Assembly: GCA_022865545.1 (NCBI GenBank)
Contig: JALHTA010000456.1
Span: 1 to 23,361, forward strand
Origin: Actinomycetota bacterium
Lineage (GTDB): Bacteria; Actinomycetota; Humimicrobiia; Humimicrobiales; Humimicrobiaceae
Length of the DNA: 23,361 bases
Direction: 5' to 3'
Positions 8,438 through 15,049 of this stretch are shown here, piece after piece; position 1 is the stretch's first letter; the number at the start of each line of letters is the position of its first letter. The notes below the pieces were generated by a model. The model searched no databases, had not been told where the DNA came from, and saw nothing but the letters and a program-made list of their open reading frames with translations. The position numbers and the translations under genes are program-made.

Positions 8438-9262
8438 ATGGACTTTACCGGAATACTCCTGGCCGGAGGCAAGAGCACCAGGTTTGGTATAAATAAAATA
8501 AAAATAGAATTTGAGGGAATACCCCTGCTTGCTGACCAGATCATAAAGCTTGGCTTTTTCTGCAATGAGATCCTGGTATCTTCTAGTGATGAGAACTCCA
8601 GCTATATTTCACAGGTCCTTGACAGGGCTGAACAATACAAAGAGATGCTTTTAAATTCAAAATCCGTTAAAACTGACTCAGATTCGCTAACCCACAATAA
8701 TGAAAGTCCTGTACTATCTGAGTATAATCGAAAAAAACCGATTATAAAGATAGTAGTCGATGATGCAGAGATCAGGCCTGAGGGTAAAAGAATAGGCCCA
8801 CTGGCAGGTATCTACAGCGGGCTTAAGGAAGCTAAAAATAAAAACTGCCTGGTACTTGCTTCAGATATGCCATTTGTTTCTTACAGAGTCTTAAGACTGT
8901 TAACCCGGACCTCAGAAGAGACCGGAAAAGATGCTGTTCTAATCAGGAACCGTAAAGGTATCGAAGCTCTCTGCGGTATCTATTCAAAACAATATATAAA
9001 ACAGATAAGAACCTGTATTAAGAATGAAATATATAAAATAATTGAAATACTTGTGGGCCATGAGGTCGAATGGATAGACAGCAGAAAGCTAAAGGAAGAA
9101 AAAATAGATATCTATAATTTTTTTAATATAAACACTGCCGATGATATAGAAAACTTTGACCATATCCGTAAGAATGGAATAGCCGGCATAGACTCCGCAA
9201 GGCTTAATGAGGGACCAGGTAATGCATGGAAAGCCTTCTTTTATAGGGGAATGAAACGGTAG
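8438..9262 (+). CDS. mobA: Molybdenum cofactor guanylyltransferase (MobA-like), with an insertion
   Basis: MobA-family enzymes use GTP to attach GMP to molybdopterin, giving the guanine dinucleotide cofactor used by many formate dehydrogenases and other Mo/W enzymes. The N-terminus carries the nucleotide-binding signature LAGGKSTRFG (the usual Met of RMG is Phe here). A metal-binding DMPFV motif sits in the middle, after GPLAGIYSG. At 274 aa it is longer than E. coli MobA (about 194 aa). The extra length includes a polar stretch around residues 48-105, between the first strand pair and the IIKIVVDD strand, and a longer C-terminus. No Shine-Dalgarno is visible before the ATG, 19 bp after purH, so translation may depend on coupling. 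A related NTP-transferase for another cofactor remains possible. Confidence 0.82.
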   Translation: MDFTGILLAGGKSTRFGINKIKIEFEGIPLLADQIIKLGFFCNEILVSSSDENSSYISQVLDRAEQYKEMLLNSKSVKTDSDSLTHNNESPVLSEYNRKKPIIKIVVDDAEIRPEGKRIGPLAGIYSGLKEAKNKNCLVLASDMPFVSYRVLRLLTRTSEETGKDAVLIRNRKGIEALCGIYSKQYIKQIRTCIKNEIYKIIEILVGHEVEWIDSRKLKEEKIDIYNFFNINTADDIENFDHIRKNGIAGIDSARLNEGPGNAWKAFFYRGMKR

Positions 9263-9409
9263 CGAGCACATTACTCGATCAAGACCTTAAACTCTTCCCA
9301 AAAGCTAAACTTATTCTGGATTACTATTTAATCCTTAATAATATAAATTTAATTAAACAAATTTTACTTACTATGAATTACAAAATTATTAGAACTACCA
9401 TGATTGATC

Positions 9410-10279
9410 TTAGAGGAAATCTCTTAATGAGCTATTATGCCTGGTGTTCCGTAATTTACATAGTACTTTAAACTCTATCTGCCTGATTCTTTCCCTGGTC
9501 AGGTTAAATTCCCTACCAACTTCCTCTAATGTTCTCGGAAGACCATCCAGGAGCCCATATCTCAATTTGATAATTTTTCTTTCCCGGTCCTTTAAAGTGC
9601 CCAGGACTATCTGAAGATGTTTCTGAAGCATGGAAAAGTTTGCTGCATCAGCAGGAGCTTTAACTTCCGAATCTTCAATAAAATCACTAAGACGGGTTTC
9701 ATTACCTTCACCTATTGGAGTATCAAGTGATATTGTTTCCTGGGCGATCTTCCTGATCTCCCTGACCCTATCTGGTGTAACATCTAATAGCTTTGCAATT
9801 TCGTCAGAAGTAGGCTCTCTACCAAGCTTCTGGAGAAGCTGTCTTTGGATACGGATATACTTATTGACATTTTCAACCATATGAACCGGAATTCTAATTG
9901 TCCTTGCCTGATCCGCAATAGCTCTTGTTACTGCCTGTCTGATCCACCAGGTCGCATAAGTTGAAAATTTAAAACCTCTTTTATAGTCATATTTATCTAC
10001 AGCTCTTATAAGTCCCAGATTTCCTTCCTGAATAAGGTCCAAAAATAGCATACCTCTGCTGACATATTTTTTAGCTACACTTACAACGAGTCTTAAATTT
10101 GCTTCAATAAGCCTACTCTTAGCAGCTTGGTCTCCTTTTTCAATTTTTTTTGCAAGTTGAACCTCTTCTGCCGCAGTTAGAAGTCTTTCTTTACCAATTG
10201 CCTTAAGATACATTTTAACAGGGTCGTCATTAAATGGTTTTACAGCTAGAGCATTTTTTATTTTTGGGGATATATTCAA
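9410..10279 (-). CDS. Sigma-70 family RNA polymerase sigma factor, SigA/RpoD-like, lacking region 1.1
   Basis: This protein directs RNA polymerase to promoters. Region 1.2 (about residues 18-50, [12 protein letters not shown]), region 2 (about 55-125, with [21 protein letters not shown]), region 3 (about 130-210) and region 4 (about 220-289, with [10 protein letters not shown]) are all present and close to primary sigma consensus. Even the C-terminal SLRDFL matches. It is only 289 aa, with no acidic region 1.1 or non-conserved insert. The start appears to be TTG at 10279: a TAG closes the frame five codons upstream, and the first internal ATG (residue 23) would cut into region 1.2. The TTG lies 2 bp after the stop of the radical SAM gene, with only a weak GAGAAAG upstream. 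It could be the housekeeping sigma or a group 2 paralogue. Confidence 0.93.
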   Translation of the reverse strand: MNISPKIKNALAVKPFNDDPVKMYLKAIGKERLLTAAEEVQLAKKIEKGDQAAKSRLIEANLRLVVSVAKKYVSRGMLFLDLIQEGNLGLIRAVDKYDYKRGFKFSTYATWWIRQAVTRAIADQARTIRIPVHMVENVNKYIRIQRQLLQKLGREPTSDEIAKLLDVTPDRVREIRKIAQETISLDTPIGEGNETRLSDFIEDSEVKAPADAANFSMLQKHLQIVLGTLKDRERKIIKLRYGLLDGLPRTLEEVGREFNLTRERIRQIEFKVLCKLRNTRHNSSLRDFL

Positions 10280-10281
10280 AA

Positions 10282-11799
10282 TCAGCTTTCTCTATAATAA
10301 GTATTGTATTCTGTTGCCCATGCAAGTGACCTGAAATGGAGCAGTCCCAGTGGTAAGCCTACTGCATATGGTAGCAGACCTGGTCTATTAAATATACTCC
10401 ACAGGAGTAAACTCCAGTAATAATGTCTTCCACTATTTCTAATACCCAGAAACCATAATGAGGAAACTAAACCCCTGATATGATAAAAACGTATCTTTGG
10501 CGGTTTGATTTTTTTTGGTCTATATTCTCTTAAAAATGTTTTTATTCTGGCAAAATAAAAGCGGGGGGAATAAATAGTTGTCAGTACCTTTAGATGGCCA
10601 TCAATGAGTGTGGCAGCATCCATTTTTGGAATAAAGTTCAGATCAGATAGTTCAGAAGTATTTTCATTACTGGCATTTTTATTATCTATTAATCTGTTGG
10701 CCTTTTTAAGCCTATCGTGCAACCTGCTTTTAGGTGATACATTAAGAAGCCCTACCATTGCTGCAACAATTCCACTTTTCTGGATAAAGTCGATTTGGTT
10801 CTGAAATACAGTTGCTTTATCACTATCAAAACCAAGGATAAATCCTGCATTGACTTCAAAACCCATATTCTGGATTCTTTTTACAGATTCTAAAAGGTTC
10901 CTGTTTTTATTGTGGTATTTACCGCATTCTTCCAGTCCATCAGGGTCTGGAGTTTCTATACCGACAAAGACAGTTGCAAAGCCGGCATCTGTCATCATTT
11001 TCATCAACTTTTGGTCATCCGATAGATTAATCGATGCCTGTGTACTAAGTGCAAAAGGATATTTATTTTCTTTTTGCCACTTTATAATTGCTGGTAGAAT
11101 TTCCTTTTTAAGGATAGCTTTATTGCCTATAAAATTATCATCAACAAAGAATACTCCTGCCCTCCAACCAATTTTATAGATCGAATCAAGTTCGGCTATT
11201 ATCTGTTCCTTGCTTTTTATGCGGGGAGTTCTTCCATTGAGATGAACTACATCACAGAATTCACAATTAAAAGGACAGCCTCTGGAAAGTTGTATGCATA
11301 CAGAATTGTAATTAGATAGATCAATAAGGTCCCATGCTGGTATGGGTGCTTTTTGTATGGATGGGAATTCTTCCATGGAATATATTTTCTTGAGATTATT
11401 ATTTTCCATGTCCTTTATAAGAGTGGGAATTATTTCCTCTGATTCTCCCAGGACAAGGGTGTCTATATGGGAAAATTCTTCACATCCTGTTGTAAAAAGG
11501 GATCCGCCAGCAATAACAGTCTTACCAATCTCATGAACTCTATCAAACACCCTATTAGTGGAATGTTTCTGACCTATTATTGAACTTATAAATACATAAT
11601 CTGCCCATTCTATATGTTCATCTCTTAAGGTCTCGCAGTTCATATCAATTAATTTTTTCTCCCAATAGTCTGGAAGCATTGCTGCAACAGTTAAAAATCC
11701 AAGTGGAGGATATGCAGCTTTTTTACCCAATACTTTTAAGACTTTTTTAAAATTCCAGAATGTTTCTTCACATTCCGGATAAATAAGTAAAATTTTCAT
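10282..11799 (-). CDS. B12-binding domain radical SAM protein with DUF4070-like C-terminus
   Basis: The N-terminal 140 residues resemble a cobalamin-binding Rossmann domain (MKILLIYPE start, later TVIAGGS and LVLGESEEI). The classical DxHxxG base-off motif was not seen. The radical SAM core follows with C175, C179 and C182 in [10 protein letters not shown], binding the [4Fe-4S] cluster that cleaves [13 protein letters not shown] and [12 protein letters not shown] are further core motifs. The C-terminal 120 residues ([14 protein letters not shown] onward) look like DUF4070, an extension shared with the hopanoid methylase HpnP and many uncharacterised relatives. The substrate cannot be told. 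ATG at 11799 has GAAGG at suitable spacing. The gene is cotranscribed with the sigma factor gene downstream and begins 29 nt after a strong terminator-like hairpin. Confidence 0.85.
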   Translation of the reverse strand: MKILLIYPECEETFWNFKKVLKVLGKKAAYPPLGFLTVAAMLPDYWEKKLIDMNCETLRDEHIEWADYVFISSIIGQKHSTNRVFDRVHEIGKTVIAGGSLFTTGCEEFSHIDTLVLGESEEIIPTLIKDMENNNLKKIYSMEEFPSIQKAPIPAWDLIDLSNYNSVCIQLSRGCPFNCEFCDVVHLNGRTPRIKSKEQIIAELDSIYKIGWRAGVFFVDDNFIGNKAILKKEILPAIIKWQKENKYPFALSTQASINLSDDQKLMKMMTDAGFATVFVGIETPDPDGLEECGKYHNKNRNLLESVKRIQNMGFEVNAGFILGFDSDKATVFQNQIDFIQKSGIVAAMVGLLNVSPKSRLHDRLKKANRLIDNKNASNENTSELSDLNFIPKMDAATLIDGHLKVLTTIYSPRFYFARIKTFLREYRPKKIKPPKIRFYHIRGLVSSLWFLGIRNSGRHYYWSLLLWSIFNRPGLLPYAVGLPLGLLHFRSLAWATEYNTYYRES

Positions 11800-11822
11800 T
11801 AGACCTTCTTTTAGTTTGTTTT

Positions 11823-11865
11823 AAAAAAAATGATTTGTTGTTTAGTTGATAAACAACAAATCATT
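11823..11865 (-). terminator. Strong Rho-independent terminator after the RRM gene
   Basis: A perfect 16-bp inverted repeat (11829-11844 with 11850-11865, 5-nt loop) is followed on the minus strand by a run of eight T residues (11823-11830, partly overlapping the stem). It lies 60 bp after the RRM gene stop codon. It also sits just upstream of the radical SAM start, so it could act as a leader attenuator for that operon. Confidence 0.85.
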
Positions 11866-11925
11866 GTTATGAAGAATTAAATTTACACTCAGATCCTTTT
11901 AAAAACCTCTATGTAATTTTTTTAT

Positions 11926-12195
11926 TTAATACCTTCCACCGAAGTTTCTGTCAGATCTTGGCTTCTGTGGACGAGCTTCATCAACTCTTAAAGTTCTTCC
12001 TCCGAAATCTGTTTCATTTAAACCTTCTTTTGCTTTTTCAGCTTCTTCTGAGCTTGACATCTCAACAAATCCGAAACCTTTGTCCCCGATGACACTGGCG
12101 CTTTTAACTTCGCCAAATGGGGCAAACAGTTCTTCTAGTTGAGTATCGGTTGTAGAGTAACCAAAATTACCTACATATAGTTTACTACCTTGCAT
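11926..12195 (-). CDS. RRM-type RNA-binding protein
   Basis: This 89-aa protein consists of one RNA recognition motif. RNP2 is KLYVGNF (residues 5-11) and RNP1 is KGFGFVEM (residues 39-46), with the aromatic RNA-stacking residues Y7, F41 and F43 in place. A short basic, glycine-containing tail follows (residues 76-89). The loop between strands 2 and 3 is shorter than in most RRMs, lacking the usual RxTGRS stretch before RNP1. Bacterial single-RRM proteins are thought to act as RNA chaperones, some of them cold induced. A perfect AAAGGAGGT ribosome binding site stands 5 nt before the ATG. The gene is monocistronic, with its own promoter, a leader of about 110 nt and a terminator. Confidence 0.95.
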   Translation of the reverse strand: MQGSKLYVGNFGYSTTDTQLEELFAPFGEVKSASVIGDKGFGFVEMSSSEEAEKAKEGLNETDFGGRTLRVDEARPQKPRSDRNFGGRY

Positions 12196-12283
12196 ACATA
12201 CCTCCTTTAAAATATAATTTCCCTAAAAGCTTGATAACATTTCTTTTGGAGAGGTAGAAGAAAGTAGCAGACCACTCTAAACA

Positions 12284-12309
12284 AAACATCATTAAACAAA
12301 GAGATGTTT
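12284..12309 (-). other. Small hairpin at the 5' end of the RRM mRNA leader
   Basis: A 7-bp perfect stem (AAACATC at 12284-12290 with GATGTTT at 12303-12309, 12-nt loop) lies just downstream of the -10 element. It would form near the 5' end of the RRM transcript. It could stabilise the mRNA or respond to temperature; nothing more can be said from the sequence. Confidence 0.35.
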
Positions 12310-12310
12310 A

Positions 12311-12339
12311 ATTCTATGCTTAATTGTGTAAAATGTCAA
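12311..12339 (-). promoter_or_regulatory. Near-consensus sigma-70 promoter for the RRM gene
   Basis: On the minus strand a perfect -35 TTGACA (12339-12334) is followed by exactly 17 bp and then TAGAAT (12316-12311), five of six matches to the -10 consensus. Transcription should start near 12304, giving an untranslated leader of about 110 nt before the ATG at 12195. This is the best-formed promoter in the window. Confidence 0.75.
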
Positions 12340-12388
12340 ATAAATTTTGATGAGAAAAATTTGAACTAATTATTTAAATATTAGACAA

Positions 12389-12394
12389 TATAAT
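12389..12394 (+). promoter_or_regulatory. Candidate -10 element for dfx
   Basis: A perfect TATAAT stands 44 bp before the dfx start, in the divergent region shared with the RRM gene. The nearest TTGAAC (12361-12366) is 22 bp away, too far for a standard -35, so an activator or a different spacing may be involved. Confidence 0.35.
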
Positions 12395-12438
12395 AAAAGA
12401 TATTCTATAAAAAGCCTCTGGTAAAGAGAAAGGGAAAA

Positions 12439-12813
12439 ATGACTGAAAACATGCAAATATATAAATGTGGGGTCTGCGGCAATATTGTAGAGATGATCCA
12501 TCCCGGTAAAGGGCATCTTGTTTGCTGTGGTCAACCTATGGAGCTTTATGAAGAAAATTCCACTGATGCTGCTGTTGAAAAACATGTTCCAGTATTGGAG
12601 AAGACTTCTGATGGTTATAAAGTCACTGTAGGAAGTGTGGCTCATCCCATGGAGGAAGAGCACCATATTGAGTGGATAGAGATAATCACTGGTGGGCTCT
12701 CTTCAAGGAAGTTTTTAAAACCGGGAGATGCTCCGGAAGCTGTTTTTTGCATCGACTCAGACGATGTAGTGGCGAGAGCATATTGTAATATTCATGGACT
12801 GTGGAAATCATAA
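12439..12813 (+). CDS. dfx: Desulfoferrodoxin (2Fe superoxide reductase)
   Basis: This protein reduces superoxide to hydrogen peroxide without releasing oxygen, using electrons usually supplied by rubredoxin. The N-terminal desulforedoxin-like domain binds an Fe(Cys)4 centre through C10, C13, C29 and C30. The catalytic Fe(His)4Cys centre is formed by H49, H69, H75, C116 and H119. E47 and K48, which guide superoxide in the family, are present in the EKH motif. The numbering coincides with that I recall for the Desulfoarculus baarsii enzyme. The 124-aa length is normal. An AAAGGG lies a few bases before the ATG. It is transcribed divergently from the RRM gene and ends in a clear terminator before fprA. 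Confidence 0.97.
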   Translation: MTENMQIYKCGVCGNIVEMIHPGKGHLVCCGQPMELYEENSTDAAVEKHVPVLEKTSDGYKVTVGSVAHPMEEEHHIEWIEIITGGLSSRKFLKPGDAPEAVFCIDSDDVVARAYCNIHGLWKS

Positions 12814-12837
12814 GATAAATCCATAAGATCAGAAGTT

Positions 12838-12881
12838 TTTTGGCCACATCTTTTAAGTATTAAGATGTGGCCAAAATTTTT
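12838..12881 (+). terminator. Rho-independent terminator after dfx
   Basis: A 15-bp perfect stem (12838-12852 with 12862-12876, 9-nt loop) containing the GGCCACATC block is followed directly by TTTTT (12877-12881). It lies 24 bp after dfx and only about 42 bp before the likely fprA start. Confidence 0.85.
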
Positions 12882-12923
12882 CAAATTAAATAAATAATGG
12901 TAAATAGAATGGAGCGATACCAG

Positions 12924-14111
12924 ATGGCAGCAAGCCAGATCACACAAGATGTTTTTTTTGTAGGTGCAGTCGATTATAAAAGAAGATTATTTGATGAGCT
13001 CATCCCTCTTCCGGAAGGAACCTCATATAATTCATATCTTGTAAAAGGAAGTGATAAAACAGTCCTTATTGACAGCGTGGACCCACCGATGATAGATACT
13101 CTTTTAGAAAACTTATCAGGATTAGGCGTAAAAAAAATTGATTATATAATCTCACAACATGGCGAGCAGGATCATTCTGGTTCCATTCCAGAGCTTATAA
13201 ATAGATTTCCTCAAGCCCAAGTCGTCACTAATAAGAAATGTATGAATACACTTATTGACCATTTGAGGGTTTCTGAAGATAAATTTATTGTCGTAGAAGA
13301 TGGCGGGGAGCTTTCATTGGGGAACAAGACATTTAAATTCATTTTAACCCCGTGGGTCCATTGGCCCGAGACTATGTCCACTTATCTTATGGAGGATAAA
13401 ATACTTTTTTCCTGTGATTTTTTTGGTTCACATTATGCAACAGATAGGATTATGGCTTCCGAAACAGGATGGGACAAGATCGAACCAGCCGCAAAAAGGT
13501 ATTTTGGGGAAATAATGCTTCCCTTTATTACGAGTATCAGGAAGAATATTGAGAAGCTAAAAAATTATGATATAGAGTTTATAGCACCCAGCCATGGACC
13601 GGTCCATGATGATATAAGTTTTATCATGGATTCCTATAAGGAGTGGTCATCTGATAAGCTCATCAGTAAAGTAATTATTCCTTATGTATCCATGCATGGA
13701 AGTACAGAAATAATGGCCAGACATCTTAAATCTTCCCTGGAGAAAAAAGGCATAGAAGTATTACTTTTTCACCTGACGGAGGATGATCTGGGAGATCTTG
13801 CCGCGGCACTTATCGATGCTGCTACAATTGTAATAGCTACTCCTACAGTTCTTGCCGGACCACATCCACAGGCTATCTATGCAGCATATCTGGCAAAGGT
13901 TCTGAGGCCGAAAGTCAGATTCATTTCCATTATTGGTTCATACGGCTGGGGAGGAAAGACAGTAGAGATACTTGCAGATATTGTCTCAACTCTTAAAGCC
14001 GAAATACTTGATCCGGTAGTAATAAAAGGTCATCCAAAGGATGAAGATCTTAAAGCTCTTGAGGACCTTGCAGATAAGATATCTTTAAAACACTCAGAAA
14101 TGATCAAATAG
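12924..14111 (+). CDS. fprA: Flavodiiron protein (FprA family A-type flavoprotein)
   Basis: Flavodiiron proteins reduce O2 to water and/or NO to N2O in anaerobes. The N-terminal metallo-beta-lactamase-like domain has the diiron ligands H79, E81 and D83 in SQHGEQDH, H146 in WVHWPE, D165 in SCDFFGSH and H224 in PSHGPV. These are essentially the positions known from Desulfovibrio gigas ROO. The C-terminal flavodoxin domain (from about residue 250, PYVSMHGST) binds FMN. No rubredoxin or NADH-oxidase extension is fused. I prefer the ATG at 12924 because GGAG lies 9 nt upstream and the family normally starts just before this point. In-frame ATGs at 12897 and 12909 are alternatives. It pairs functionally with dfx; no separate promoter is evident after the dfx terminator. 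Confidence 0.95.
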   Translation: MAASQITQDVFFVGAVDYKRRLFDELIPLPEGTSYNSYLVKGSDKTVLIDSVDPPMIDTLLENLSGLGVKKIDYIISQHGEQDHSGSIPELINRFPQAQVVTNKKCMNTLIDHLRVSEDKFIVVEDGGELSLGNKTFKFILTPWVHWPETMSTYLMEDKILFSCDFFGSHYATDRIMASETGWDKIEPAAKRYFGEIMLPFITSIRKNIEKLKNYDIEFIAPSHGPVHDDISFIMDSYKEWSSDKLISKVIIPYVSMHGSTEIMARHLKSSLEKKGIEVLLFHLTEDDLGDLAAALIDAATIVIATPTVLAGPHPQAIYAAYLAKVLRPKVRFISIIGSYGWGGKTVEILADIVSTLKAEILDPVVIKGHPKDEDLKALEDLADKISLKHSEMIK

Positions 14112-14138
14112 GCTCTGGACATTTAAATATTTCTTAAT

Positions 14139-14945
14139 ATGAAAGACAGAAAAATAACCGGTAAAAATACTTACAGAGGGACTGGACTTAAATCCAGGCT
14201 TGACGAGCTTTATGATAAATATAATCATAGGAAATTTGTCCACCCCGATCCTCTGGAGTTTCTTTACAGATATGATGATCCAAGGGACCGGGAAATAGCA
14301 GGTATTGTATCTTCTTCACTTGCATATGGAAGAGTTGCACAGATCCTTAAAAGTGTGAGTATTGTGCTGGATAAGATGAATCCTTCACCTTATAGATTTT
14401 TGCTTGAAACAGGAACTGAAAAGTTGGAGGAGTATTTTGAAGGTTTCAAGCACAGGTTTACTACTGGAAGTGAGATAGCAGGGCTCTTGACTGCAGCCGG
14501 TAAGATGATCAGGGATTTCGGATCGCTCAACTCTGCTTTTTTAGAAAATTATAATAGCGGGGATGACAATATTATCCCGGCCTCACTTAGTTTTTGTAAA
14601 AACTTTTCCATTTTTTCAAACAACTCATGCTGCAGCCTTATACCATCACATACCGGTGGAAGTGCATTTAAAAGACTTAATCTTTTCCTACGCTGGATGG
14701 TAAGAGATGACAGCGTTGACCCCGGAGGCTGGAAGGGCATACCTCCATCAAAGCTTATTGTTCCGCTTGATACCCATATGCACCGCATCTCGCTCCACCT
14801 GGGGTTGACTGAGAGAAAACAGGCAGATATGAAAACTGCAGTAGAAATCACAGGATCATTTAAAAATATTGAAAAAAATGATCCGATAAGATATGATTTT
14901 GCATTAACCAGGATCGGGATAAATAAGCTTCCCGAAGAGCTGTAG
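14139..14945 (+). CDS. DUF2400 / TIGR02757 family protein of unknown function
   Basis: The protein matches the conserved DUF2400 pattern. An N-terminal DELYDKYN with HPDPLEFLYRY is followed by the DREIAGIVSSSLAYG block, then GSAFKRLNLFLRWMVR, VDPGGW, and SKLIVPLDTHMHRI. At 268 aa it has the family length. Some databases liken the fold to helix-hairpin-helix DNA-glycosylase-like proteins, but no biochemical role is known to me. No signal peptide or membrane segment is seen. A variable, serine-rich stretch (about residues 148-168, including CC) precedes the GSAFKRL block. It starts 27 bp after fprA without a visible Shine-Dalgarno, so it probably shares the fprA transcript. It ends before a strong promoter for the next gene. 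Confidence 0.85.
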   Translation: MKDRKITGKNTYRGTGLKSRLDELYDKYNHRKFVHPDPLEFLYRYDDPRDREIAGIVSSSLAYGRVAQILKSVSIVLDKMNPSPYRFLLETGTEKLEEYFEGFKHRFTTGSEIAGLLTAAGKMIRDFGSLNSAFLENYNSGDDNIIPASLSFCKNFSIFSNNSCCSLIPSHTGGSAFKRLNLFLRWMVRDDSVDPGGWKGIPPSKLIVPLDTHMHRISLHLGLTERKQADMKTAVEITGSFKNIEKNDPIRYDFALTRIGINKLPEEL

Positions 14946-14955
14946 CATATAGACT

Positions 14956-14983
14956 TTGAAAATACAGAATAAAATTATATAAT
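14956..14983 (+). promoter_or_regulatory. Sigma-70 promoter for the DUF4214-LCP gene
   Basis: TTGAAA (14956-14961) and a perfect TATAAT (14978-14983) are separated by 16 bp, about 66 bp before the start codon. The -10 lies within an 11-bp AT-only perfect inverted repeat (14974-14984 with 14990-15000), which contains a second TATAAT at 14995-15000. The palindrome may reflect the duplicated -10 or an operator. Confidence 0.6.
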
Positions 14984-15049
14984 AAGATTTATTATATAAT
15001 ATATAAAATAAAGTATTAATATATATATTAAGATAGTAAGGGGCAGTTT

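Noticed and set aside
9263..9409. Gap between convergent mobA and sigma genes, searched for a shared terminator
   Set aside because: Only a 6-bp hairpin (9318-9323 with 9329-9334) without a T-run was found. I see no supportable terminator or gene here.
14974..15040. Very AT-rich palindromic region considered as a replication origin or DNA-unwinding element
   Set aside because: No DnaA-box cluster, no dnaA or dnaN nearby, and a simple promoter explains the sequence.
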